Notes under the pieces: model-generated | Seen by the model: only the letters and a program-made list of their open reading frames with translations | Told to the model about the DNA's origin: nothing | Database searches by the model: none | Program-made: the position numbers and the translations under genes | Shown: positions 1-10,065 of the stretch, piece after piece | How the letters are laid out: the number at the start of each line of letters is the position of its first letter | Position numbering within the stretch: position 1 is the first letter of the stretch | Assembly (NCBI RefSeq): GCF_014905175.1 | Contig: NC_057789.1 | Location: 8,990,001 to 9,054,000, forward strand | Reading direction: 5' to 3' | Source of the DNA: Aphidius gifuensis | Lineage: Eukaryota > Arthropoda > Insecta > Hymenoptera > Braconidae | Length of the DNA: 64,000 nt

Positions 1-1
1 G

Positions 2-285
2 ATTCCTGGTGGACCAGGTAATAGTAATATTGTCCAATATCAACCACCTGCTCAATATGGTTATCCATATCATGAAGTTCGTACTGCTCGGTATGCAACA
101 CCTGGATTTACCATGGAAACCAGAGTTGAAAGAAACGTTGCTTCACCAGGCTATCCTGGTTGGGCAGGTTATCAAGGGCAATTTAGTCCAAATATTGGAG
201 GCTGTGGAGGCCCTGGCTATCCAGGACCTCAACCAACCTATCACTGCGAGTGTGGCAATCCACACTGCAGAGGAGGACACTTTTA
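2..285 (+). CDS. C-terminal exon of a Gly/Pro/Tyr-rich protein (5' end outside window)
   Basis: The frame that opens at base 2 and stops at the TAG at 283-285 reads as a low-complexity peptide rich in Gly, Pro, Tyr and Gln, and ends in a short Cys/His motif (HCECGNPHCRGGHF). The regular PGY/PGGP spacing and the Cys-rich tail make this frame far more protein-like than the overlapping ATG-initiated frame at 9-323. I do not recognise the family. The composition suggests a structural, secreted or cytoplasmic adaptor-type protein, but that is a guess. It is probably the last exon, because a polyadenylation signal follows within 100 bases and no donor site precedes the stop. It is not related to the gene family downstream. 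Confidence 0.55.
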
Positions 286-373
286 GTTTTATCTTGTTAC
301 CAGTCGGGGATGTCCCTGACTAAAGCCATGACTGTTGCCAAAAGACTTATTATGTTTAGTGTTAACTAGGTTT

Positions 374-379
374 AATAAA
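374..379 (+). terminator. Polyadenylation signal of the upstream gene
   Basis: A canonical AATAAA lies 89 bases after the stop at 285 and is followed by a T-rich stretch. This fits the 3' end of the Gly/Pro/Tyr-rich gene. Confidence 0.5.
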
Positions 380-399
380 GACTTTTGTACCTTTTCTTA

Positions 400-1430
400 G
401 CTAGCTTTGTTATATATTTTTGTTCCTAGTAGGTTAAGACTATGTTGCAGGTCACCATGAGCTTCACCAACCGAGAAGGATTGGTCGATTGCTGTCGTTG
501 CTGGAGGAGTCTGGGAAGGAGGCTGTAACGATTCTCGTTGCCTTAAAGGCTGAGCCACATAGGCATTTGGTTTGACTCCTCAACTAGCGACATCATCAAC
601 ATCAAGTCACATTAGAGTAGGGCAAATCCCCCTTTTTTTCGGTATTTTAAAGTCAGTAAAATAATTTAAAAAAAAATTCTCTCTCTCTTGTCTTTGAGAC
701 GTCAGACTGACTGGACCTCTGTTTTAACCAGTCGTCTGGCGACGGTGAGTTTGAAGTTGTTTTTGTGTGTTGAACATGGTGGATCAACCACCATGTGATA
801 CCTTTTGTTTAGCTTTGATTTTATGGTCAATTCAAGGCGGATCCTCGAGTTGATTATGATACTTTTCGATACTTTTGATAATTAGAATTAGTTTGTTTAT
901 TAATTAATAATTAATATTTTGTTAGACGCGGTCCCCTTCAGATTAGAATTTTTGAGATATTATTGGATTAGTTTATTTTGTATTTGAGTTACGTTGCCTA
1001 TTTGAGTTACGTTTATAATTAAGTTTGTTTGATAAATAAATATAAAGTAAATGAATTAATGGTGTTCTTTTGTTATTATTTTTGGGGTATTTATTGATTA
1101 TTATTTTCAGGTAAAATAATTATAACAGCTTTATCCTGCCCTTCTACCAAAACCCACACACTGAGTGACCCTGCGGCTTTCCTCTAGATTGCTTGTTTCG
1201 GTTGTTTTATTCATTGTTTGATTATATTATTGTCCAGGTATGAATGTGTTCTGAGCGCGAGATTGTGTTATGCCTTTTTCCGGTTCTAAGGTGATTTGAA
1301 AACCCCTGATTTTTAACAATTACGTTTCTGGATACAAATTATTATTATTATATATGTTAGATTATTGGATTTTAGTTTGGTTTATAAATATGGACAATTT
1401 ATAGGTAAAATGACGGTAACAAGCGGTCCG
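400..1430. other. Unassigned intergenic sequence
   Basis: I see no open frame with protein-like composition and no clear terminal repeats here. The first few hundred bases are less AT-rich than the rest and could hold 5' exons or promoter sequence of an unseen gene, but nothing in them is recognisable. Confidence 0.3.
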
Positions 1431-2040
1431 AGAAGATAACTGGCAGAAATGTCATGTTGCAATATAATTGTTCATTTATGAATTAAAAATCACTTGTCAA
1501 ATTTATTAATAATAAAAAAATTGAATTTCAATAAGTTCAGTGTATATAATTGTTATTTAAAAAAAAAAACCTCTTTCCCTTTACAGTTATTAACTTTATT
1601 GTTCTGCAAAATTGAATAAAATAGCTTTAAAAATTATATTTTCATGTAGTTGTAGAAAAAATTACTTATAATTGTTATTTTACAAAAACCTGTTTTTTTA
1701 AATTCTTTTTACAACAGCTTAGGGGCAAAATTTTATCATTGAGTTTTATTTATATATAAAATAATGTGATATGTGTATAACGAAAAAAAAAGGTCGTGAA
1801 AAATTTATTATCAAGGAAAAAAAATTTTAAAAAATCTATGAACAAAAAAAAAATGTTGTTTGCCACGTAGGCTAATGTTTAACTAGAAATATTATTTGAA
1901 AAAATAAAATAAATGATGAGGTGATCAAAGTCTACACAGTATATATGAGAAAAATTAAAAAAAAAATAATTTATTTAAATCAAATCAAGCAAAAACTATA
2001 TTTTAATTCCATATAATTAAAATTATTTTCAGAATATCAA
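1430..2040 (+). repeat. 3'-flank block of the YWTD gene family without its gene
   Basis: This stretch is near-identical in order and wording to the DNA that follows intact family members, for example 5776-5920 and 16760-17300: a run ending in AATTTATTAATAATAAAAAA, then a poly-A tract, then CTTTACAGTTATTAAC. No family member sits just upstream of it. It joins directly to a broken exon at about 2042. The simplest reading is that a deletion or unequal crossover removed a whole copy. Confidence 0.55.
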
Positions 2041-2041
2041 A

Positions 2042-2708
2042 TCTGATGACAGTATTTGGTATACTCCGATTGAAGAAAATAGTAGTGCAAGTTTGCTGTT
2101 TTCGCGCGAACAATATGTCGGATGGATTTATGAATTTTCTATTGATTATGCAACTAATAAATTGTACTGGGTTGCAGGTGATGAATCCAATCGTGATATA
2201 TTGTGTAAGTTTTTATTAACAATATCAATATTATGTGAAAAAAAATAAAAGAATATTTAAATTTTTTTATATTTTTAATATCAGATTCTGTCGATATTGG
2301 AACTACTGCTCGACCATTCAAGGAGGCTGACATTGAAAAAATTGAACAACTTGAAGTAGTTAAATATTCGCCTTTTAATTTAGTAGCATTAAATAATATA
2401 CTCTATTGGATTGCATTCGAGGATGGGTCAGTTATTATTTACTTTTTATTCAATACAAAAATGTTTTCAATCTTGAGTTTTAAATAAAATAATTTTTTTT
2501 TCAGTAACAAATTATATTATAAAAATGGCAATGAGGCAGCTGTTAAAGTATGTGATCTATCACCAGATAGTATAATGACTTTTGTCGCTGCAATTTGTCC
2601 ATGTATGTAAAATGAATTTATTTTTTTTTGTTACTTGTCATTTTATTATCTATCAAGTTATTATAACACAATAATATTTTTATTGATTTTTATTTCAATT
2701 TAGTTTAA
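2042..2708 (+). pseudogene. YWTD propeller family copy A, 5'-truncated
   Basis: Only the last four exons remain. They are a broken exon 4 (about 2042-2204), exon 5 (2285-2426), exon 6 (2505-2602) and a terminal exon that stops at 2706-2708. Splice sites and phases match the intact copies, and the residues are closest to copy G (shared words SDDSIWYTPIE and GWIYEFSIDYAT). Exon 4 does not begin at its normal acceptor. Intronic sequence ending in TTATTTTCAG is instead joined within the exon, a few codons after its usual start. Without a signal peptide or the first three propeller blades this is presumably a dead recombinant. Confidence 0.75.
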
Positions 2709-3400
2709 CTGCTGAAAAGAAGAAAGAAAAAAATATGATTCCAAAGAAGAAAAGGAAATCTCATAAAAATATTCAGATAAAAAATAAAAAAATTTGTATT
2801 AATAATTCTCTAAATTGTAAAAAAATTATCTTTGCTTCGCTGTTCAATAATACATGCGTATATTCGAAAAAAAAAAAATAAAAATAATGTCCATGAAGCA
2901 AATTAATTGAAAAAAAATACTAATAATTATAGAATTATTCACTTTTAAATTAAAAATAAAATTACTTACTAAAATTTAAAAAAATATTATTCATTTCTAT
3001 CAAATCTAGCAAAAGCTATTTTGATTCCATATAATATAAATTATGTTCAGAATATAAAATATAAATAATACCAATTGGGCATGATTGGATAATTGCAATT
3101 TAATAAATAAAACACTTTTTCTATCGTTCAATTTTCAGTCAAATTAAAGAGTAAATTATAACATTATTTTTATTATTAACTTGCAAAAAAAAAAAAAACT
3201 TTTTTAATATTTAAAACGAAGGGTTGTTAATCATCGAAGGAATAAATAGATAAATAGCATAAATAACCGCATCATTGAATTTAAAATTATAAAATTCAAA
3301 AATCTATACAATTTTAATCAATTTTTTTTTTTAATTTTATTTTTATTTCTTTTTCCGTGTATTTTATAATTTTATTTTTTTCAATTTATCATTTGAGATA
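2709..3400. other. Intergenic DNA between family copies A and B
   Basis: AT-rich sequence with blocks shared among the intergenic regions of the array (such as AAGGGTTGTTAATCATC and CATAAATAAACGCATC). No other gene is visible. Confidence 0.4.
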
Positions 3401-3688
3401 ACAAAAAAAAAAGTGATTTTCTATTGTTTGTGTATTTTTGGAAAAACCAGAATATAGTCATTAGCTTATCGTTAAAAATCTCATAGTGTGTGCCTTCTAT
3501 GGACGTCGGTTTATTTTTCGATAGTTATTATCGCCATATATTGTAGAAAAAAAAAATCAGTACTTGATTGATCATCGACTATTTGATACTTGAAATTTTA
3601 ATATTGACTCTGATTATTGATTTCAAAATTACTTTATAAAATTTGACTCACAAAGTCATTGCTTGAAGAATTTTTTAATTGCTTTAAA
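3400..3688 (+). promoter_or_regulatory. Conserved upstream block and TATA box of copy B
   Basis: About 290 bases before the ATG are repeated almost unchanged upstream of copies E1, E2 and G. Shared words include CATTAGCTTATCGTTAAAAA, CTTCTATGGACG and TTATCGCCATATATTGTAGA. A TATAAA at 3635-3640 lies about 50 bases before the start codon, followed by a TCATT that could be an initiator. The conservation exceeds that of the introns, so I read it as promoter plus 5' leader. The exact start of transcription cannot be fixed from sequence alone. Confidence 0.6.
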
Positions 3689-5639
3689 ATGAGAATATGT
3701 AAGTATAATTATTAAAATTTTAATTGCTCTCTATTATAATAATAACAATTATTACATTTACAATTTATAACACACAAAGTAATTATTTTTCATCAATGTA
3801 AATTTATATAATAATACATGATGGATATATTTTAACCACAATTAATTATATTAAAAACATTGCTTGCAAATGAAAAATGGATTATATTTTTTAATTTTGA
3901 ATAAATGTTTCAGCTATTATAATTGTTGCCGTATACTTTGGACTGCTTGCCTGCACCAACGGAAAAAGGTTTTACTCAGATAGTTTTTTATTACTCTTAG
4001 CGCACCAAGAATTCTCTCATATACAACATTATTCAAACGATATTATACCAATGACAATTGGATATGAAAATTATACAGTCACTCCAGGAGTTACACATTT
4101 TTATTATGATATGACTTTTAATTGTGCAAATAATAACTTATATCTTTTAAAAAGTCAACATCAGCGCGTAGGTCGTCATCTAGGTAAAAAGTTTAAAGCA
4201 TTTTTTTTTTTTTACTCCAATGCAATTCAACTATTATAAAATATAAATATTTTTTCAGTTTCTGAAATCATGCTTGATGTATTACAATTCAATGAAACAA
4301 ACGAATTACAAACAATTACTCAAATCACTGACAAGTTTGATAGGGCAACATCAATTTCATTTGATTGGACAACAAAACTGTTGTATTGGTCTACTCATAG
4401 AAAAAAAAAATATTCAATAAGAAGAACAAATGAGTCATTTAATAAAACAGAATACATTATCTCTCCTCAAAAAAAACTTGTCATAGAAGCAGTTAAAGTT
4501 TATCCAAAGCGAGAGTGAGTAAAGAAAAAAAAAAAAATTAACTAACAACATGTCATGATCGACAGTTGTTTAACAAATTTATAAATTATAAATAACTGTA
4601 TCCAAAACAAAATGTATATAACAAATAAGTAAATTATTTGCATAGCTTTTTAATTATGCATTTTACGTTTTCAGAGAGTTATTCTTCTTATCTGGTGACA
4701 CCATTTGGTATACTTCAACTTCACCGCGTAGTACTGCAAGTTCACTGTTTTCGTCAAAAAAAAATTCTGGATGGATATATGATTCTTCTATTGATTACGT
4801 AACTAATAAATTGTACTGGTTTGTAGCTTTTCAATCCAACTATATGTTGTGTAAGTATTTATTAATAATATCAATAATATATAAAAAAAAAAAAAAGAAT
4901 TTTTAAATGTTTATTTTTTGAATATCAGATTATGTTGATATTAAAAATACTGCTCGACCATTCAAGAAGACTGACATTAAAAAAATTAAAACATATGAAG
5001 TAGGTGCACATTATCCTTTTAATTTAGTAGCATTTAATAATGCCCTCTATTGGATAACATACGATGATGGGTAAATTATTATTTACTTTTTATTTAACAC
5101 AAAAATATATTCATTCTTCAGTTTCAAATAAAATGTTTTTTTGTTTTTCTTAGGAAGAGACGATTGTATTCTAAAAATGGAAAAAAGCCGGCTGTTTTAT
5201 TAAGTTCACTGAGATCAGATACTAGATTGTCTATTGTCTCTTCAAGTTGTCCATGTACGTATATAATGAATTCAATTTTTTGTTCAATGGAAAAATGAAC
5301 GTATTATTTTGTTTGATAATTAACATTATTTATTTTTCTTTCAGGGTAAAAATGTATTTTGAAAATGACAATGAGGAGACAGTTGTTGATGTCACCGATT
5401 TATCACAATATAATACATTGTCGTTTGTCTCTTCAAGTTGTCCACGTATCTATATAGTTGGTCGATTTTTTCTTATCCCTTCATTTTACTATATATGTAT
5501 ATCAAATAATTATAATACATATGATGTTTTTATTAATTTTCATTTGGATTTAGCTTTAACTGCTGAAAAAAATATTGAAATAAAAACGAATCGTTTCAGT
5601 AAAAAAAAAATACTTGTGTTTTTTTTTTTTTTACGATAA
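3689..5639 (+). CDS. Secreted YWTD beta-propeller protein, copy B (7 exons plus one alternative exon)
   Basis: Exons are 3689-3698, 3914-4183, 4259-4514, 4675-4850, 4929-5070, then either 5154-5254 or 5345-5445, then 5554-5639, giving about 346 residues. All junctions are GT..AG with consistent phase. Residues 1-20 form a signal peptide (hydrophobic IIIVAVYFGLLAC). The mature chain shows the spaced blade signatures of LDL-receptor class B repeats: FNCANNNLYLL, ISFDWTTKLLYWS, VYPKREELFFLS, SIDYVTNKLYWF and LVAFNNALYWI, closing with SSSCP. Several N-x-S/T sites are present (NET, NES, NKT). There is no EGF or membrane segment, so a secreted single propeller is inferred. The C-terminus is a Lys-rich tail. 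Two interchangeable exon-6 copies exist. Ligand and function are unknown; LDLR-like secreted proteins are reported among parasitoid wasp venom components, which is only a possible analogy. Confidence 0.8.
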
Positions 5640-6100
5640 TAATTAAATTATCTTAACCATTATTGATTATTGTTTTTAGAAAAGTTTTTAAAGAAAAAAA
5701 AAAAAATTAAACCAACAATGTCCATGAAGAAAATCAATTAACAAAAAAATACTACAATAATAATAATAATAATGATATAATTGTTTGTTCTTGAATTGAA
5801 AATAAAATAAATTGTCAAATTTATTAATAATGAAAAAATTAAATTTCAAATAAATCCAGTGTCTATAATTATTATTAAAAAAAAAAAAAACAAAAAAAAC
5901 TACTTTTTACTTTTACAGTTATTAACTTTATAAAAATATCCAGAAGATCTCTACTATTCAGGTTTCATGAACTATATCCATGAATATCCAGGTTCTATTC
6001 ACTGTATATATCCAGATCATGTCCGTTAGATATCTACAGGACATAGTCAGGATATATCTTGGATAAATAAATAAACTTTTTTAATTATTAATTCAGCATG
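5640..6100. other. 3' flank of copy B and short unclassified repeats
   Basis: The first 290 bases match the family 3' flank. From about 5935 to 6060 there is a run of ATATCCA/TGGATAT-type words (ATATCCATGAATATCCAGG) that form imperfect inverted repeats. No coding frame is recognisable. Confidence 0.35.
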
Positions 6101-6109
6101 TTCAATTGG

Positions 6110-6335
6110 TACCAGCTTTTTAAAAACATCAGAATGCATTAATCAATTCTTCAACTTTAATATCAGCACAATCAAGTTCTTCTTTACGTTTTATGAAATT
6201 TTGTCGTTGATCAGTAAACGACAAATATTGATCCAATGCTTTCATATTAACATCTTTATAATTTTTCAATTGATTATTAATATTATCAATTTTTTTAAAT
6301 AATTGTTTTGGTGAACAAGATTCTGTTCGTTTATT
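6110..6335 (-). pseudogene. SMC3: SMC3 (cohesin subunit) fragment 1
   Basis: Read on the - strand from about 6330, one frame gives PKQLFKKIDNINNQLKNYKD, then NMKALDQYLSFTDQRQ, then KRKEELD and VEELINAF followed by stops. This is the C-terminal coiled-coil region of SMC3 just before the conserved KYEAIQLTFKQV segment, and the residue pattern KALDQ-x2-F-x4-KEELD is distinctive for SMC3. About 65 residues are in frame. A short KKLVP-like trace of the following SMC3 segment appears out of frame near 6115. It is a decayed fragment with no start or intact context. A second, longer SMC3 fragment lies at about 11.9-13.1 kb and includes the same stretch, so these are independent copies. Confidence 0.75.
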
Positions 6336-6362
6336 AGCTGCATGTATTAGTATATTGCAACA

Positions 6363-6555
6363 TTATTACAACGAGAAGATGTTGAACAACTTGTTATGCC
6401 AAAATTACGGAAACGTGCGGCTGATTCATTATGGCGTGTACGTTGTATGGTTGATAATAAAGCAGTTAATTATAAACGTACCACATTCCAAAAATATAAT
6501 TCTAGTTTTTCTGAGTCATTAAATGTAATGGTTAGTTTAAATGAATATTTTTGAT
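6363..6555 (+). pseudogene. Unrecognised coding remnant
   Basis: A 64-codon open stretch on the + strand has protein-like composition (QREDVEQLVMPKLRKRAADS, then VNYKRTTFQKYNSSFSES) and ends at a stop. I do not recognise the family. It has no ATG near its start, and it abuts the SMC3 fragment on one side and a MITE on the other, so it is probably a broken piece of a gene. Confidence 0.3.
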
Positions 6556-6599
6556 AAAGTTGATGAACATATAATTTTTCTACATTGATTTAAGTGATT

Positions 6600-7198
6600 T
6601 CATGCCGAATTAATTACTCCGGCATTAATGTCATGCCAGAGTAATTATCATGGCATAAGATAAATGCTGGAGTAAATACTTCGGCATAAAACTAGTGGTG
6701 GATTAATTTTTCTGACATCAATCTCATGCCAGATTAATTACTCCGCTATCAATCTCATGGTGGAGTAATTTCTACGTCATCGATCTCATGCCGGAATATT
6801 TTCGTCAGCATGAAGTTAATATTGGAAAAATTAATTAGCCACTAGTTTTATGCCGGAGTTTTTTCTCCTTCACTGATCCCATGCCTGAATAATTTCTCCG
6901 GCACCGATCGAATGCCGAAATAATTTCTCCTTCACTGATCTCATGTCGCAATAACTTTTCCGGCACTAATCCCATGCATGCCGGAATAATTCCTCCGGCA
7001 CTACTTTCATGCTGGAGTTTTTCCTCCATTATTGATCTCATGCCGGAATAATTTCTCCGCCATCAATTTCATGCTGGAGTCATTTCTCCGCCATCAACTT
7101 CATGCCAGAGTAATTTCTCCGCCACTAATCTCATGCCGGAGAAATTACTCCGGAAATGGGTCAAAAACAGAGAAATGCTGAAGTAACGCCGGAGTAAT
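6600..7198. mobile_element. Degenerate MITE with GCCGGAGTAATTTC repeats
   Basis: About twenty variants of the word ATGCCGGAGTAATTTCTCC and its complement occupy this stretch at irregular 30-45 base spacing. The same vocabulary makes up the compact element at 44583-44774 and the partial one at the window's right edge. Terminal repeats are not intact here. The open frame at 6835-7041 on the - strand is a by-product of the repeats. Confidence 0.55.
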
Positions 7199-7278
7199 CA
7201 TAGAAAAAAAAATATTCAATAAAAAGAACAAATGAGTCATTTAATAAAACAGAATAAATTATCTCTCCTCAAAGTGAG
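7199..7278 (+). pseudogene. Scrap of YWTD family exon 3
   Basis: Eighty bases match the middle of exon 3 of the intact copies (the segment encoding KKYSI..TNESFNKTE), including the run of A. The copy carries an in-frame stop (TAA) where the others read TAC. It is flanked by MITE sequence on the left and unrelated sequence on the right. Confidence 0.6.
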
Positions 7279-7299
7279 GAACTTATTACATACCAGTGT

Positions 7300-7552
7300 G
7301 TAAAATGTTTCATATCATATTCCAGGATTCCAGTTAAATCAGCATTTTGTTTTTGAATGTTCAGATCATACAGCCAGTATATGCGATCATTAGCAATCAT
7401 GCAATATAATTTGACACCAGGAAAGATTATGGATTTGCAACTTCTCCCATTGAAGATCGTACTTGGACGTCAGATTGTGCTTTACACTAACCACGGACAT
7501 GTGCAATATGCAGTTGTAGATAATATTGCTAATGAAATTGAAATTGATCAGG
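7300..7552 (+). pseudogene. Unrecognised gene fragment ending in a splice donor
   Basis: An open frame (SLAIMQYNLTPGKIMDLQLL, then IVLYTNHGHVQYAVVDNIAN and EIEIDQ) runs to CAG followed by GTAAAA, a good donor. The composition is protein-like, but I do not recognise it. It leads directly into the triplicated exon-intron unit that follows, so the two probably belong to one gene. The upstream boundary is unclear. Confidence 0.35.
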
Positions 7553-7950
7553 TAAAAAGAATTGTTACTTTTTCAAATGTCTGCAATATAAATGTCGGTG
7601 TGTAATTTTTTTTTTTTTTCAACTTTTTTTCAACAACCTGGGATGGATGATCCAAGTGGAAGTGATGAAGAACAGGTCGTTTAACAACTTGAAATTTTTG
7701 TTTCTTCATATTTCTGTGATATGTAATATGCCCATGTGTAATTTTTTTTATTTTTTTTACCAACAGCCTGAGATGGATGATGAAGATGAAAATGATCAGA
7801 AACACGGTGTTGAAATGGACAAGGTAGAACGAATTTTTGTTTTTTTAAATGTCTGCCATGTGTAATTTTTTTTTTTTTTTAATTTTTTTCCAACAGCCTG
7901 AGATGGATGATCCAAGTGAAAGTGATCAAGAACACGGTATTGAACCACTT
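7540..7950 (+). repeat. Three tandem copies of a ~130-bp intron+exon unit
   Basis: Three acceptors followed by near-identical short exons begin near 7638, 7768 and 7897. Each unit carries a polypyrimidine tract, CAACAG, then codons for P-[GE]-M-D-D-[PE] and an acidic stretch ending near SDQEHG/ENDQKHG. Donor-like CAAGGTAGAA or CAGGTAAAA words precede each intron. The arrangement looks like an exon triplicated together with its intron, extending an acidic linker. The last unit runs into MITE sequence. Confidence 0.5.
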
Positions 7951-8200
7951 TTCCCCAACTTTTCTCTACGTTGAATTTATTCGGGATAAATTTTGGGTGG
8001 AAAAAGGTTGAAGAAAGGTTTGAGAAAAGGTGAAGCAAGGTTGGAAAAAAGTCAGGGTAAATTTGAGGTAGAGAAAGGTTGGAGAAAAGTCGGAATAAAT
8101 TTTAGGTGGAGAAAGATTGGAGAAATTGCCCGCCATATCGTCAACTATGGGTCATTTTCGGTAAAAGGTGGAGAAAAGGCGGAGAAAGGAGTACGAATTT
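7950..8200. mobile_element. AAAGTTGGAGAAA-type MITE remnant
   Basis: Repeated AAGGTTGGAGAAAAGTCGGA-like words match the interior of the better preserved element at 8401-8696. Clear terminal repeats are missing. Confidence 0.4.
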
Positions 8201-8400
8201 CTATTAAATTGAAATAATAATAATAAAAAAATTACTTATCTATTTTTCATTCAACGTTAAAATTTTAATTATCTGACTGTAGTTTTAAAGATTTTAGTTG
8301 AACGAAAGTGAACCGTCAGTTCACTGAATAAACATGTTTGTGGTATAAAGGATGTTTAGTTATATATCGAGTTACAAATGATTATTATTTGGATAGACTT

Positions 8401-8696
8401 CTCTGGTAGAAATATTTCTCCAACTTTCTCCGCCTTTTTTCCAACTTTCTCCACCTTTTTACAAAAATGACCCATGGTTGGAGAAAAGTTGGAAAAAAGT
8501 TGGAGTAAATTTTTGGTTGAAGAAAGGTTGGAAAAAAAGTTGGAAAAAAGTTGGAGTAAATTTCAGGGTGGAAAAATGGCGGAAAAAAGTTGGAGAAAAG
8601 TCGGAAAAAAGATGGAGTAAATTTTTGGTTGGAGAAATGGCGGAGAAAAGTTCGGAAAAAAATTGGAGAAAAGTCGGAGAAATATTTCTACCAGGG
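8401..8696. mobile_element. MITE, CTGGTAGAAATATTTCTCC ends, AAAGTTGGAG core
   Basis: The left end reads CTCTGGTAGAAATATTTCTC and the right end GAGAAATATTTCTACCAGGG, an inverted repeat of about 20 bases. The interior is a string of GTTGGAGAAAAG variants. The ~296-bp size and lack of coding capacity fit a MITE. The target-site duplication is not certain (TT is possible). Confidence 0.65.
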
Positions 8697-8739
8697 TTTT
8701 TTATTTGATATCAATTAGTCACTCTTTTTTCGATTATAG

Positions 8740-9450
8740 AAGAAAAGTTGAATGAAGTTATTCTTTCTTCAACCAATGTTGCATCTGATGCCATGAATTC
8801 TTGATTTTGTTTGAAAAAAATTAATCAACAGTTATTTTATCAAAAATTTTGAAGCTATCCATACCAATTTTTTCCATGTCAATCCAAATTTTATCATCAT
8901 TACCATCAACACCGATGACGCGAGGATATTCAATTTTTTTGATTATGCAAATAAACCGAATTAGTTTACTATCACTCATTAAAATATCATTAATATTATC
9001 TGTAATTAATAATTGTTCTTCAGGTACAACTTCACGATTATTGAGATAATATGAATGACTGATAATTGTTACACTTGTTCCTTCGTCACATAGTAATTCT
9101 GGTATCAGTTTTCAATATCCCAAAAAATACCAGTTGCAGTTGATGATGATGATGATGATTGTGGTTTTACCGTTCGTTGATCATTTGATTAAAATATTTT
9201 CACGATTGTTTATCAAAGAATGTAACTCTTATAGACCCCCCGCCATATTCGACAATTGAAGTGTAAAGGATTCTATTTTTTTACGATGATAATTGTACCA
9301 ATGATCAACTTTGATATTGTGCAAAACATGAACAACTCCTCGAACAGTATCATTAAGTTCGTTGTCTCTAAATTTATTCAAGCTTATTTATAAATTTATT
9401 CAAAATTCATCATCAGTATTTAATGAATGATTGGGGTCGTCCATAGTGAA
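8740..9450 (-). pseudogene. Decayed - strand gene remnant (GIFWDIEN motif)
   Basis: Reading the - strand gives several protein-like segments in shifting frames: a start-like MDDPNHSLNTDDEF near 9440, then ELNDTVRGVVHVLHN. A CAT/CAA-rich stretch encoding Ser follows, then GIFWDIEN near 9115, then LLCDEGTSVTIISHSYYLNN and PRVIGVDGNDDKIWID. GIFWDIEN resembles the opening of the NYN ribonuclease domain of MARF1-type proteins, whose later part appears at 10.8-11.1 kb. The sequence after it does not match that domain, so rearrangement or another gene is possible. Stops and frame changes show it is not functional. Confidence 0.4.
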
Positions 9451-9534
9451 GATCAATTTTTATTATATACATATATGCCTATTCAAAACATATAAATATA
9501 AATGATATATTTTTATTTATTTAATTTATGATAG

Positions 9535-9921
9535 CCCTGGTAGAAATGATCTCTCCGGATTTTATCCGGATTTTCTTCGTAATTGAGACTTCCGGAGATA
9601 TTTACGGAGTAATCTCCAGACTATTTCTATAATATCTCCGGATTTTTTCCGGAATTTTGACTTAAAAGAACAAATACAAAAAAATGGAAAAATTAACAAG
9701 AAAAAGTAGAAATAAGAGTTGACATACGAAAAATAAAAAAGAAATTTTTTCTGAAAAAACCCGGAGAATACCCGAAAAAACTCTGGAATAATATCTCCGG
9801 AAGTCTCAATTGCGTAGAAAATCTGGAGAAAGTCGGGAGAAAATCCGGAGAATTTCCGGAGAAATCCGTAAAAATCCGGAGATAATCCGGAGAAAATCCG
9901 GAGAGATTCTTTCTACCAAGG
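9535..9921. mobile_element. MITE with CCCTGGTAGAAAT ends and CCGGAGA repeats
   Basis: The left end is CCCTGGTAGAAATGATCTC and the right end GATTCTTTCTACCAAGG. The interior consists of TCCGGAGATAATCC-like palindromic words around an AT-rich centre. It is the same family as the elements at 47760-48110 and 59757-60102, from which it differs slightly. The open frame at 9693-9938 on the - strand is derived from the repeats. Confidence 0.7.
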
Positions 9922-10065
9922 TGGATTGGGCATATCAACTTTTGTTCAATAGAATCATTTCAAAAAATTTCTCCGTAAACATAAAATGACGGAGAAAGAA
10001 CGTTTCTGATGATGAAAAAACGTTCCGGACGGAAAAAACTACGCAGAAACGGACCAGAATTTGCA
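9922..10065. mobile_element. Second MITE segment abutting the first
   Basis: This block (GTGGATTGGGCATATCAACT, then words such as TTTCTCCGTAAACAT and GACGGAGAAAGAACG) reappears at 11174-11320 in the same position next to a CCGGAGA-type MITE end. The pair therefore behaves as one composite unit. It supplies the last ~35 codons of the open frame that starts at 10406. Confidence 0.5.

Noticed and set aside
9..323. 104-codon ATG frame at the left edge
   Set aside because: It overlaps a much more protein-like frame (2-285) and has no family-like features.
6835..7041. - strand frame MRSIMEEKLQHESSAGG...
   Set aside because: It is read entirely from ATGCCGGAG repeat words of a MITE.
9693..9938. 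- strand 81-codon frame over the MITE
   Set aside because: Made of CCGGAGA repeat words. The same kind of frame appears at 59748-60026 in another copy of the element.
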